A DNA stretch of 47,924 nucleotides from DATKPC01 sp035524275. Lineage in GTDB: Bacteria; Pseudomonadota; Gammaproteobacteria; Burkholderiales; Burkholderiaceae_F. Positions 27,506 through 35,051 of this stretch are shown here, piece by piece. Position 1 is the stretch's first letter, and every line of letters begins with the position of its first letter. The notes beneath the pieces are model-generated. The model had not been told where the DNA came from. It saw only the letters and a list, made by a program, of their open reading frames with translations, and did no database searches. Both the position numbers and the translations under genes were made by a program. The DNA is taken from the NCBI GenBank assembly GCA_035524275.1, contig DATKPC010000099.1:1-47924 (forward strand), written 5' to 3'.

Positions 27506-28098
27506 CTCGAGGCCAGCAGGTCGATGAGGATCCGGGCCGCCTGCCCGCGGTGGCTCAGGCGATTCTTCTGTTCCGGTTCCAGCTCCGCGGCGCTGCGCCC
27601 GAACTGCGGCACGACGAAGATCGGGTCGTAGCCGAAACCGTGCGCGCCGCGCGGAGCTTCGCCGATCGCGCCGTGCCAGCGCCCTTCGGCCACCAGCGGC
27701 TCCGGGTCGTCGGCGGCCCGGACCGCGACGAGGACGCAGGTGAAATGCGCCCGCCGGTCGCTCGCTCCGTCGAGGCGACGCATCAGTTCGGCGAGATTGT
27801 CCGAGTCGGAAGCCTGTTCGCCGGCAAATCGCGCCGACCGCACGCCCGGCGCGCCGCCGAGTGCCGGGCAACAGATGCCGGAATCGTCGGCGAGCGCCGG
27901 CAGGCCGGCGCTCGCTGCCGCGTGGCGCGCCTTGGCCAGCGCGTTCTCGATGAACGTAGCGTGCGGCTCGGGCGCCGGCGGGATGCCCAGCGCGCGTTGC
28001 GGGACGACCTCGACGCGCAACGGCGCCAGCAACGCGCCGAATTCGCGCAGCTTGCCCGCGTTGTCGGACGCCAGCACGATGCGGCGCTCGGAGGCCAT
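27493..28098 (-). CDS. rdgB: XTP/dITP diphosphatase (non-canonical purine NTP pyrophosphatase)
   Basis: This 201-aa HAM1-family enzyme hydrolyses dITP, XTP and related nucleotides to monophosphates, preventing their use in DNA or RNA. Typical motifs are IVLASDNAGKLREF at the start, TFIENALAKARHAA, ALADDSGICCPALGGAPGVRSARFAG, and GFGYDPIFVVP, with KNRLSHRGQA near the C-terminus. It starts at ATG 28098, 23 nt after rph stops, and its stop overlaps the hemW start. The order rph-rdgB-hemW is common in betaproteobacteria. Confidence 0.96.
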   Translation of the reverse strand: MASERRIVLASDNAGKLREFGALLAPLRVEVVPQRALGIPPAPEPHATFIENALAKARHAAASAGLPALADDSGICCPALGGAPGVRSARFAGEQASDSDNLAELMRRLDGASDRRAHFTCVLVAVRAADDPEPLVAEGRWHGAIGEAPRGAHGFGYDPIFVVPQFGRSAAELEPEQKNRLSHRGQAARILIDLLASRWYG

Positions 28099-28121
28099 CG
28101 GTCCCGCCCGGGCGAAGCCGG

Positions 28122-28853
28122 TCAGCGTGGCCGCGCAGGCTGCGTCGCGAGCGCCTGCTTCTGCAGTTCGACGAGCGAGGCGATTCCGGCCGTGGCGATC
28201 CGCACCATCGCGGACATCTCGTCGGCGCTGAACGGACGCCGCTCCGCCGTGCCCTGGATCTCGACGAAGTCGCCGCTGCCGGTCATCACGACGTTCATGT
28301 CGGTGTCGCAGCTCGAATCCTCGGCATAGTCCAGGTCGAGCAGCACGTCGCCGCCGCGCAGCCCGACCGACACCGCGGCGACGTGGTCGCGCAGCGGCCA
28401 GGCCTTCAGCGCGCCGCGCTGCTTGAGCCAGCCGATCGCATCGTGGACAGCGACGAACGCGCCGGTGATCGAAGCGGTTCGCGTTCCGCCATCGGCCTGC
28501 AGCACGTCGCAGTCGACGTGGAGCGTGCATTCCGGCATCTGCGCCAGGTCGATCACGCTGCGCAGCGAGCGGCCGATCAATCGCTGGATCTCCAGCGTCC
28601 GCCCGCTCTGCTTGCCGCGCGAGGCCTCGCGCTCGTTGCGCGTGCCGGTGGCGCGCGGCAGCATGCCGTACTCCGCCGTGAGCCAGCCCTGGCCCTTGCC
28701 CTTCAGGAAGCCCGGTACCTTGTCCTCGATCGACGCGGTGCACAGCACCCGCGTATCGCCGAACTCGACGAACACCGAGCCTTCCGCATGGCGCGTGAAG
28801 CCGCGCGTCAGCCGAACGGGCCGAAGCGCATCATGGGCGCGACCTTCGCGCAT
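28122..28853 (-). CDS. rph: Ribonuclease PH
   Basis: This 243-aa phosphorolytic 3'-5' exoribonuclease trims tRNA 3' ends using inorganic phosphate. The N-terminal RAHDALRPVRLTRGFTRHAEGS and the phosphate-site stretch GTRNEREASRGKQSGRTLEI are standard, as is DCDVLQADGGTRTASITGAFVA, with LDLDYAEDSSCDTDMNVVMTG further on. Length is normal (238-245) and no frameshift is seen, unlike some E. coli K-12 alleles. The ATG at 28853 has GGAGGGACAG. It is 50 bp after the PP2C phosphatase gene and leads the rph-rdgB-hemW run. Confidence 0.97.
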   Translation of the reverse strand: MREGRAHDALRPVRLTRGFTRHAEGSVFVEFGDTRVLCTASIEDKVPGFLKGKGQGWLTAEYGMLPRATGTRNEREASRGKQSGRTLEIQRLIGRSLRSVIDLAQMPECTLHVDCDVLQADGGTRTASITGAFVAVHDAIGWLKQRGALKAWPLRDHVAAVSVGLRGGDVLLDLDYAEDSSCDTDMNVVMTGSGDFVEIQGTAERRPFSADEMSAMVRIATAGIASLVELQKQALATQPARPR

Positions 28854-28903
28854 CTGTCCCTCCGCCGGCGATCAGGCCGCCGCCGCGACCTGCGGCGGCG
28901 CCG

Positions 28904-29845
28904 TCACTTGTCGTTGTCGATGAGTTTCGAGGCCCGCTGGATCGCGCGCTGGATCTCGGCCACCGCGTGGTCGATCTGGTCCTCGGTCATTTCCGGGTCC
29001 GGATCCCCGCCGGCGCGCGGGATCTGGATCGTCGACGCCACGGCCCCCTCCGGCATGACGAGCGTCGAGACCGGCGAATCGGTCGGCGGAACCATGTCGG
29101 ACGCTTCGGCGCCAGCCCAGGTGATCGCGATCGCGGTGCAGTTGTCCGCTTCGCTGCCGCCGGCGCGCAACGCCGCGTCCATCAGGTCCGGCACGGCGCG
29201 CATGACGGTCTTGGACGCGAAGGCCGCGGCAATCTCCTCGTCGGACAGTCCGCCCCAGAGTCCGTCGGTGCACAGCAGCATCGTATCGCCATTGCGCAGC
29301 GGCGTCGGACGGCTGATCTCGACCGTCGGCGCGACGAAGGCTCCGATGCAGTTGAAGATCCGGTTGCGCTCCGGATGTCCCTTCGCGTCCTCGGCCGTGA
29401 TCAGCCCGGCCGAGACGAGATGGTGGACCCGCGAGTGGTCGGCGGTCCGCTCGGCGATCCGGCCGCCGCGCACCAGGTACAGCCGCGAGTCGCCGGCGTG
29501 CGCCCAGGTCGCCACGCCGTGCTGAATGATGCAGGCCACGATCGTCGTGCGCGGCGCCTCCGGCAGGCCGTGCTCGGCGCGATACCGCAGCAGTTCGCGG
29601 TGCGCCGCGAGGACCGACTGTTCAAGATAGCGCGCCGGATCGGGAAGCACCGGCTTGGCGTCGCGCTGGTAGATGGCGGCCATGGTCTGCAGCGTCAACT
29701 GCGCGGCGACCTCGCCCCGCGCGTGCCCGCCCATGCCGTCGGCCACGAGCATCAGCAGCGAATCGCGCGTGTACAGGTAACCCATGCGGTCCTGGTTCAC
29801 GCGCCGGCCGCCGCGCCGGCTTTCCTGGTAGATCGAGAAACGCAC
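28904..29845 (-). CDS. PP2C-family serine/threonine protein phosphatase
   Basis: This 313-aa metal-dependent phosphatase should reverse phosphorylation by the kinase encoded 8 nt upstream. PP2C motifs are in order: RRVNQDRMGYL, LLMLVADGMGGHARGE with the metal Asp, ATWAHAGDSRLYL, MLLCTDGLWGGLSDEE and EADNCTAIAITW. A C-terminal extension of about 60 residues, rich in Pro/Asp and ending in a short helical segment, goes beyond the catalytic core. No membrane segment is seen, so it is cytosolic. Kinase and phosphatase form one unit upstream of rph-rdgB-hemW, a betaproteobacterial arrangement. Its substrates are unknown. Confidence 0.93.
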   Translation of the reverse strand: MRFSIYQESRRGGRRVNQDRMGYLYTRDSLLMLVADGMGGHARGEVAAQLTLQTMAAIYQRDAKPVLPDPARYLEQSVLAAHRELLRYRAEHGLPEAPRTTIVACIIQHGVATWAHAGDSRLYLVRGGRIAERTADHSRVHHLVSAGLITAEDAKGHPERNRIFNCIGAFVAPTVEISRPTPLRNGDTMLLCTDGLWGGLSDEEIAAAFASKTVMRAVPDLMDAALRAGGSEADNCTAIAITWAGAEASDMVPPTDSPVSTLVMPEGAVASTIQIPRAGGDPDPEMTEDQIDHAVAEIQRAIQRASKLIDNDK

Positions 29846-29853
29846 CGCCGCCC

Positions 29854-30849
29854 TCAGAACCAGGTGATGTTGTGGTCGCGCATGAAGCGCGAGACTCTTT
29901 CCTGGACGTGCCGCACCCGCGCCGCCGTCTTTTCCATCAGCGAGAATTCCGGCCGCTCAGGGACGTTGTTGACGAGTTCCTTCTGCACAGCATAAACCGT
30001 CTGCGGCCGTTCCAGCGAATTGAGCCGCAGGCAGCGCTCGACCATCGAGATGAGCTGTGCGGAATACAGCCCGCGGAAGGCGCGCAGGAGCTGCGGGATC
30101 CGGTCCTCCTTCAGGCGCTGGTCGGCTTCCTGCGGCGGCATTCCGGACATGCACGCGTAGATGCAGGCGCCGATGCTGTAGACATCGGTCCACGGACCGA
30201 GTTCGGCGTCGCGCTTGTAGAGTTCCGGCGCCGCGAAGCCCGGGGTGTACATCGGGTAGGTCTTGGAGATGTCGCGCTGCAGCGTCTGCCGCGCCGCGCC
30301 GAAATCGAGCAGGATCGGCGTGCCGTCCATCCGCAGGTAGATGTTCGCCGGCTTGACGTCAAGATGCAGCAGGCGATTGCTGTGGACCTCGCGCAGGCCG
30401 TTCATCACCTGCGCGAAGACGCGGCGGATGAAACGTTCGGAGAGCACGTCCTTCTGGTCCTTGCTGCGGTTGCGCAGCACGTGCTCCTGCAGCGAGCGGC
30501 CGGACTCGTAGTTCATCACCATGTACACCGTGTCGTTCGCGCGGAAGAAATTGACGACGCGCACGATGTTCGGGTGGTAGATCGAGGCCAGCGCCCGGCC
30601 TTCCTCGAAAAAGCACTTCAGGCCGATGCGATAGGTGTTCAGGTGCTCCGGAGCGACGTACGGCGAATACTCGCCGGGCTTGCGCTGCGCGAGCGCCGCC
30701 GGCATGTACTCCTTGATCGCCACCGAATTGCCGGTTTCGTCCTGCGCAAGGTAGACGATCGAGAATCCGCCGCTCGAGATCTTCTTTACAATGCGATAGT
30801 TCCCGAGTTGAAGCGACTCGGGGAGTGCAGCGTTGTTCTGCGCAGCCAT
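29854..30849 (-). CDS. Hanks-type serine/threonine protein kinase
   Basis: This 331-aa soluble kinase has a glycine loop (SSGGFSIVYLA), ATP-binding Lys46 in VAIKEYMP, Glu in FFEEGRALA, catalytic loop HLDVKPANIYL with Asp164, and metal-binding DFG (Asp182) in LLDFGAAR; APE is present in FAAPELYK. All catalytic residues are there, with HLD in place of HRD, so regulation by an activation-loop Arg pocket is probably absent. No transmembrane or PASTA region follows. The start ATG 30849 gives MAAQNNAALPESLQLGNYRI; the frame is open to 30942 without better support. It precedes the PP2C gene by 8 nt and diverges from yicC. Confidence 0.93.
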   Translation of the reverse strand: MAAQNNAALPESLQLGNYRIVKKISSGGFSIVYLAQDETGNSVAIKEYMPAALAQRKPGEYSPYVAPEHLNTYRIGLKCFFEEGRALASIYHPNIVRVVNFFRANDTVYMVMNYESGRSLQEHVLRNRSKDQKDVLSERFIRRVFAQVMNGLREVHSNRLLHLDVKPANIYLRMDGTPILLDFGAARQTLQRDISKTYPMYTPGFAAPELYKRDAELGPWTDVYSIGACIYACMSGMPPQEADQRLKEDRIPQLLRAFRGLYSAQLISMVERCLRLNSLERPQTVYAVQKELVNNVPERPEFSLMEKTAARVRHVQERVSRFMRDHNITWF

Positions 30850-31204
30850 CAGGGGAGCGGCGTTGGTTTCGTGGCGTGTCGCGGGTTGAGGAGGCCTGTC
30901 GTTCAGTACCGCGCAGCGCATGCGCACGCCGGCAGGCCTCACGTCGAAGCGGGACGATTCTAACGTGGATGTCGCGACCGACCGACCGCGACGATGCTCC
31001 GTTTAGCGGCTGGTTTTTGCCGAAGTTCAGGTCTTTGGGCCCGGCTGCTCGGCCGCGCATTCGCGCGGACGCCGTTCGGGAGTGGCTTTTCGCGGCCGGC
31101 CGGACGGTGACCGGCAGCGGGCCGGCGGCCACCCGGCGGGCCGGAAGGGATCGAAGGGCCGGCGAACCGGCCTGCGGACTGATTCGCGCGTCGAAGGCAA
31201 AGCC
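30850..31204. other. Divergent intergenic region between the protein kinase gene and yicC
   Basis: These 355 bp hold no recognisable gene. A TAGAAT -10-like hexamer for the minus strand is at 30957-30962 but has no good -35. The least GC-rich part is around 31000-31040. No convincing operator was found. Confidence 0.6.
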
Positions 31205-32107
31205 ATGGCAGAGGTATCGAGCATGACGGGATTCTCCTCGGCAACCCAGGCCACGCCGGCCGGCGCCGTGACCGTGGAGCTGAAGTCCGTCAACTCGCGC
31301 TTCCTCGACTTCAGTCTCCGGCAGCCCGACGAGTTGCGGGCCATCGAGCCGGGTGTCCGCGAAGCGGTCGCCGCGAAGATCACGCGCGGCAAGGTCGAAT
31401 GCCGCATCAACATCGCCCGCGACATCTCGGCGCAGCCGCCACGGCTGAATCCGGCTGCGCTGGAACGTCTCGCGGAACTGGCGCGCAGCGTCGCGCAAAC
31501 CGCGCCCGACGCGCGCACGCTCGCGATCAGCGAAATCCTGCAGTGGCCGGGCGTCGTCGAGGTGCCCGTCACCGACGTCGAGGAACTCGGGCGCGGTGCG
31601 CTGCGTGCACTCGGCGAGGCGCTGCGGCTGCTTCAGGAGAGTCGCGCGCGCGAAGGCGCGGCGCTGCGCGGTGTCCTGCGCGAGCGCTGCGACGCGATCG
31701 TCGCGATTGCGATGCGCCTGAAGTCCGAAGTGCCCGCCATGCTCGTCGCGCTGGAGCGCAAGCTCAACGAGCGCCTCTCGTCGGCCCTTGCGCCGGCCAT
31801 CGGCTCGATGTCCACGCTGACGCGCGAGGAGATCGTCGATCGCATTCGCCAGGAAGTCACGCTCTATGGCCTGCGCGCCGACGTCGACGAGGAACTGCAG
31901 CGGCTGACGACGCACGTCAACGAGGTGCGTCGGGTGCTCGAGGCCGGCGGACCGGTCGGCCGCCGTCTCGACTTCCTGATGCAGGAGTTGAATCGCGAGG
32001 CCAACACGCTCGGCTCGAAGGCCACCGCGGTCGATCTGAGCAATGCGGCCGTCGAATTGAAACTGCTGATCGAGCAGATGCGCGAGCAGGTCCAGAACAT
32101 CGAGTGA
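31205..32107 (+). CDS. yicC: YicC family endoribonuclease-like protein
   Basis: This 300-aa protein has the N-terminal YicC module beginning SSMTGFSSA and the segment VTVELKSVNSRFLDFSLRQPDEL. The C-terminal DUF1732 contains RLDFLMQELNREANTLGSKA, the most conserved block of the family. E. coli YicC is reported to be an endoribonuclease acting on small RNAs. The start ATG 31205 is used; ATG 31223 (MTGFSS) is a possible alternative. In many betaproteobacteria gmk comes next, but here relic DNA and sulfur genes intervene. It diverges from the kinase/phosphatase pair. Confidence 0.95.
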   Translation: MAEVSSMTGFSSATQATPAGAVTVELKSVNSRFLDFSLRQPDELRAIEPGVREAVAAKITRGKVECRINIARDISAQPPRLNPAALERLAELARSVAQTAPDARTLAISEILQWPGVVEVPVTDVEELGRGALRALGEALRLLQESRAREGAALRGVLRERCDAIVAIAMRLKSEVPAMLVALERKLNERLSSALAPAIGSMSTLTREEIVDRIRQEVTLYGLRADVDEELQRLTTHVNEVRRVLEAGGPVGRRLDFLMQELNREANTLGSKATAVDLSNAAVELKLLIEQMREQVQNIE

Positions 32108-32114
32108 GGATTCC

Positions 32115-32134
32115 GGGGGTCTCTTGACACCCCC
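32115..32134 (+). terminator. Hairpin just after yicC, weak terminator candidate
   Basis: GGGGGT (32115-32120) pairs with ACCCCC (32129-32134) across 8 nt, starting 8 bp after the yicC stop. There is no T-run after it, so it may be a weak terminator or a boundary structure of the relic DNA that follows. Confidence 0.4.
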
Positions 32135-32279
32135 AGGCGGCCGGAGCGTCCAGCGTTAACGCGGGCTTCGCGTTGCAGTCGGTTGAACGGCGGCCCACCC
32201 CCGTCCCGGAATTTCCGTGTACCCCGCCGTGTACGCGGAACCGTCCGGCGCAGATTCGGGTACGCACGTGCGGTGGGCG

Positions 32280-32366
32280 ATGGGCAAGCCGACCGATGTC
32301 GCCATCCGGGCCTGGACCAGGTCCGGCGAGCGCTTCGAACGGCGATCCGGCGACGACTCGCGCTGA
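32280..32366 (+). pseudogene. Relic N-terminus of a tyrosine-type integrase (arm-binding DUF4102 start)
   Basis: Only 28 codons remain before TGA at 32364. The peptide MGKPTDVAIRAWTRSGERFE resembles the start of prophage/island integrases with a DUF4102 arm-binding domain, where an LTDxAIRAWxxxGERFEG pattern is common. No catalytic domain (Arg...His-x-x-Arg...Tyr) follows in any frame. It marks remains of an integrated element directly after yicC. Identification rests on a short peptide, so it is tentative. Confidence 0.55.
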
Positions 32367-32472
32367 GGTGCCGCCGGGCCGCTGACGGACGCCAATTACC
32401 GATCAGCCATGTTTCGCCTGACCTCCAGGAGGTCAGCGTCGAAAGACTGGAAGGTAACTTCGATCGCCTGCC

Positions 32473-32712
32473 ATGCCGCCGTCGGCCCGGGACTTACCGC
32501 TCGGTCACTACTCGGATGCAGAGACGCCCATCCGCTCCTCCGTCGAGCTGGGCGCCGCCATCCGCGAGCAGCGCAAGCGGCTGGCCTTGAAGCAACTCGA
32601 CCTGGCGGGCCTGGGCAACACCGGCAACCGCTTCATCGTGGACCTGGAGTACGGCAAGCCGACGGTGCCGTTGCAGAAGGTGCCGGACCTCATGGACCTG
32701 CCGGGCCTGGAT
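32473..32712 (+). pseudogene. HipB-like helix-turn-helix fragment, probably decayed
   Basis: Residues 24-78 read like an XRE-family HipB antitoxin: LGAAIREQRKRLALKQLDLAGL, then NRFIVDLEYGKPTVPLQKV. After LMDLPGLD the frame continues into Arg/Pro-rich sequence with no similarity, where a HipB would end or enter its tail. A 34-codon ORF at 32711-32815 overlaps in the next frame. There is no hipA toxin gene nearby; the next gene is a CysB-type regulator. It is most likely a relic of an antitoxin from the same element as the integrase fragment, though a short functional DNA-binding protein cannot be excluded. Confidence 0.5.
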
Positions 32713-33050
32713 GAAGGCCGGCAATCGGCTCGACCATCTGAAAGCCGGCTACGACGCCGAGGTGGCCGTCGGCCAGGAACTCGACCAGCTCATGCGCCAA
32801 GGCGCAACGACCTGAGCCGGTGCAGAACAGCGAATGGCCGTGCGGCAAGACCGTCACGCCTCTGCTTGGCGAGGTCGACACCGCCCGGGGCCGGTGTACC
32901 GATCGCGAGGAGGTTGCCTCGATATGCCGTGTCGATCCAAGCTTAGAACGACTGCGTCGTTGCCATCGCCAGCCCGTGGACCAAGAATCCGCTGATTTGA
33001 CCGTCCCTCGGCCGGCGCTGTCCGGGCCAACGGCGAGCGGGACCATCGAG

Positions 33051-33989
33051 ATGAACTTCCAGCAGTTGCGCGCCGTGCGCGAGACCGCGCGCTCCGGTTT
33101 CAATCTCACCGACGTCGCCGGCGTCCTGCATACGTCGCAACCCGGGATCAGCCGCCAGATCCGCGAGCTCGAGGACGAGCTGGGCATCGAGATCTTCGTG
33201 CGTGCCGGCAAGCGCCTGACGGGCCTGACGCCGCCGGGCGAGGCGCTGCTGCCGATCGTCGAGCGACTACTGCTCGAAGCGGAGAACCTGAAGCGCGTCC
33301 GCGAGGACTTCGATGCGCAGAACTCCGGGCGCCTGTCGGTCGCGGCCACGCATTCGCAGGCGCGCTACGCGCTGCCGCGCGTCGTGCGCGACTTCCGGCA
33401 GGTCTATCCGAACGTGTCGCTGACGCTGCACCAGGGTTCGCCGAAGCAGGTCGCGGAAATGCTGATTTCCGGCGAGGCCGACATCGGCGTCGCCACCGAG
33501 GCGCTGGCCCATTACGAGCAGCTGCTCGCGCTGCCCTCGTACCGCTGGACGCATTCCATCGTCGTGCCGCCGGACCACGAGCTGTTGCGGCACGAGGGCC
33601 CGGTGACGCTCGACGTGCTCGCGCGCCATCCGATCATCACCTACGAATCGGGGTATACCGGCCGCGCGCACATCGACGAGGCGTTCGCGAAGGCCGGCCT
33701 GGCGCCGGACGTCGTGCTGAGCGCGATGGACGCCGACGTGATCAAGACCTACGTCGAGCTGGGGATGGGCGTCGGCATCGTCGCGTCGATCGCGTTCGAT
33801 CCGGAACGGGACCGCACGCTGCGGGCGCTGGATGCGCGCCACCTGTTCGAGATCAACCTGACCCGACTGGCGATCCGCCGCGGCAGCTGGCTGCGCGGCT
33901 ACGTCTACGCCTTCATCGAGGCGTTCGCGCCGCCGCTGACGCGCGCGGCCGTCGAAGGCGCCCTCGCCGGCGCACCGCTGCCGGCCTGA
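33051..33989 (+). CDS. cysB: LysR-type regulator of the CysB/Cbl family
   Basis: This 312-aa regulator has the N-terminal winged HTH (MNFQQLRAVRETARSGFNLTDVAGVLHTSQPGISR with the family's HTSQPG(I/V)S and LEDELGIEIFVRAGKR). The effector domain contains the ATHSQARYALPRV segment of CysB. CysB proteins sense O-acetylserine or sulfate status and control sulfate and sulfonate assimilation. ATG 33051 is chosen because the conserved opening starts there; the frame stays open upstream to 32820 without recognisable homology. The ssuD and metY genes 1-4 kb away fit as targets. Whether it is CysB proper, Cbl or SsuR cannot be settled by eye. Confidence 0.85.
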   Translation: MNFQQLRAVRETARSGFNLTDVAGVLHTSQPGISRQIRELEDELGIEIFVRAGKRLTGLTPPGEALLPIVERLLLEAENLKRVREDFDAQNSGRLSVAATHSQARYALPRVVRDFRQVYPNVSLTLHQGSPKQVAEMLISGEADIGVATEALAHYEQLLALPSYRWTHSIVVPPDHELLRHEGPVTLDVLARHPIITYESGYTGRAHIDEAFAKAGLAPDVVLSAMDADVIKTYVELGMGVGIVASIAFDPERDRTLRALDARHLFEINLTRLAIRRGSWLRGYVYAFIEAFAPPLTRAAVEGALAGAPLPA

Positions 33990-34055
33990 GCCTCGCCGAC
34001 GATCTGTGCTCAAGGGTCTGCGCGCCTGCACGCAGGCAACGCCGCGATCCGGGGC

Positions 34056-34910
34056 CTACGGGCGATTCAGGGATACTTCGCCGGTGGAATCATGGCGATA
34101 GGCGCGCGTGTCATATCCGGCCGCGGATTTCGCGACGCGCCGCCAGACCGGAGCGCCATCGACGAACACGCGCAGTTCGCCCTCCTCGAAGGGCAGCCAG
34201 CGTTCGTTGCGCGTCAGCGGCTCGGTCGCCACCAGGGCCATCCTGTCGCCGGCGCCGTTGGCGACGCTCAGGTCCATTTCGATGTCGCGGTCCACGAGGC
34301 GTGCCGTCGGAAACGGGTGCTCGCGGACGAGCCAATGCAGCCGCGTCGAGCAGTGCGCGTACAACGCCTCGCCGTCGCAGAGCAGGAAATTGAAGCGACC
34401 GTGGCGGCCGATGCGCGCCGCGAGGTCCGAGATCACCGGCGCGAGGCTGCGCCAGCCGCGGGCGCGCCGCGTGCCGAACCGGCGCCTCAGCACCTGCAGC
34501 ATCCAGCAGAAGGCCCGCTCGCTGTCCGTCGAGCCGACCGGCAGATAGTCGCCGGCGAGCGCGGGGTGGAAGCCGCGCAGATCGCCGTTGTGGCAGAACG
34601 ACCAGTGGCGGCCGCGCCACTCGCGCACGAAAGGATGGCAATTGGCGAGTTGCACCGGGCCTTGCGTCGCCTTGCGAATGTGCGCCAGCACGGTTCGCGC
34701 ACGGATCGGATGCCGGCGGAGGAAATCCGCGAGCGCGGAGTCGCTGGCACGCTGGTCGTCGACGAACCAGCGGCAGCCGGATCCGTCGTGGAAGGAGAGG
34801 CCGAACCCGTCGGCATGCTCGCCGGTGTGCCCTCCGCGGGCGGAAAAGCCGCTGAAGGCAAAGGTCACGGCACTCGGGACGTTGCAGCTCAACGCGAACA
34901 ACTGGCACAT
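34056..34910 (-). CDS. Class II glutamine amidotransferase, YafJ-like
   Basis: This 284-aa N-terminal-nucleophile hydrolase starts MCQLFALSCN, so Cys2 becomes the catalytic N-terminal Cys after Met removal. Class II motifs follow: HADGFGLSF, ARTVLAHIRKATQG with the glutamine-binding Arg, and FCHNGDL with the oxyanion Asn-Gly. No synthetase domain is fused, which is typical of the YafJ group of unknown acceptor. It converges on the CysB-family gene (66 bp) and follows metY on the same strand across a large inverted repeat, so it is likely a separate transcript. Its link to sulfur metabolism, if any, is not shown. Confidence 0.9.
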   Translation of the reverse strand: MCQLFALSCNVPSAVTFAFSGFSARGGHTGEHADGFGLSFHDGSGCRWFVDDQRASDSALADFLRRHPIRARTVLAHIRKATQGPVQLANCHPFVREWRGRHWSFCHNGDLRGFHPALAGDYLPVGSTDSERAFCWMLQVLRRRFGTRRARGWRSLAPVISDLAARIGRHGRFNFLLCDGEALYAHCSTRLHWLVREHPFPTARLVDRDIEMDLSVANGAGDRMALVATEPLTRNERWLPFEEGELRVFVDGAPVWRRVAKSAAGYDTRAYRHDSTGEVSLNRP

Positions 34911-34974
34911 GGCGTATCAACGCGCGAAGCGCAATTTCGGTTGTCTGCAGTGTCGGACGCGAAAGGCATGCCTG

Positions 34975-35016
34975 CCGTCGGAAAAATGGGGGAAAGACCC
35001 CCCATTTCCCCGACGG
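34975..35016 (-). terminator. Large inverted repeat, probable terminator of metY
   Basis: CCGTCGG (34975-34981) pairs with CCGACGG (35010-35016), and inside them AAATGGGGG pairs with CCCCCATTT around a short loop; two mismatches interrupt the full stem. On the minus strand the inner stem is followed by TT-rich sequence. It lies about 35 bp after the metY stop and about 65 bp before the amidotransferase start. Confidence 0.65.
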
Positions 35017-35051
35017 CCGGTCGCGCGGCGCGCCCGACGGGGCGTGCCGGA

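Noticed and set aside
32820..33050. N-terminal extension of the CysB-family gene
   Set aside because: The 77 upstream codons have no similarity to LysR proteins, and the conserved MNFQQLRAV opening starts at 33051.
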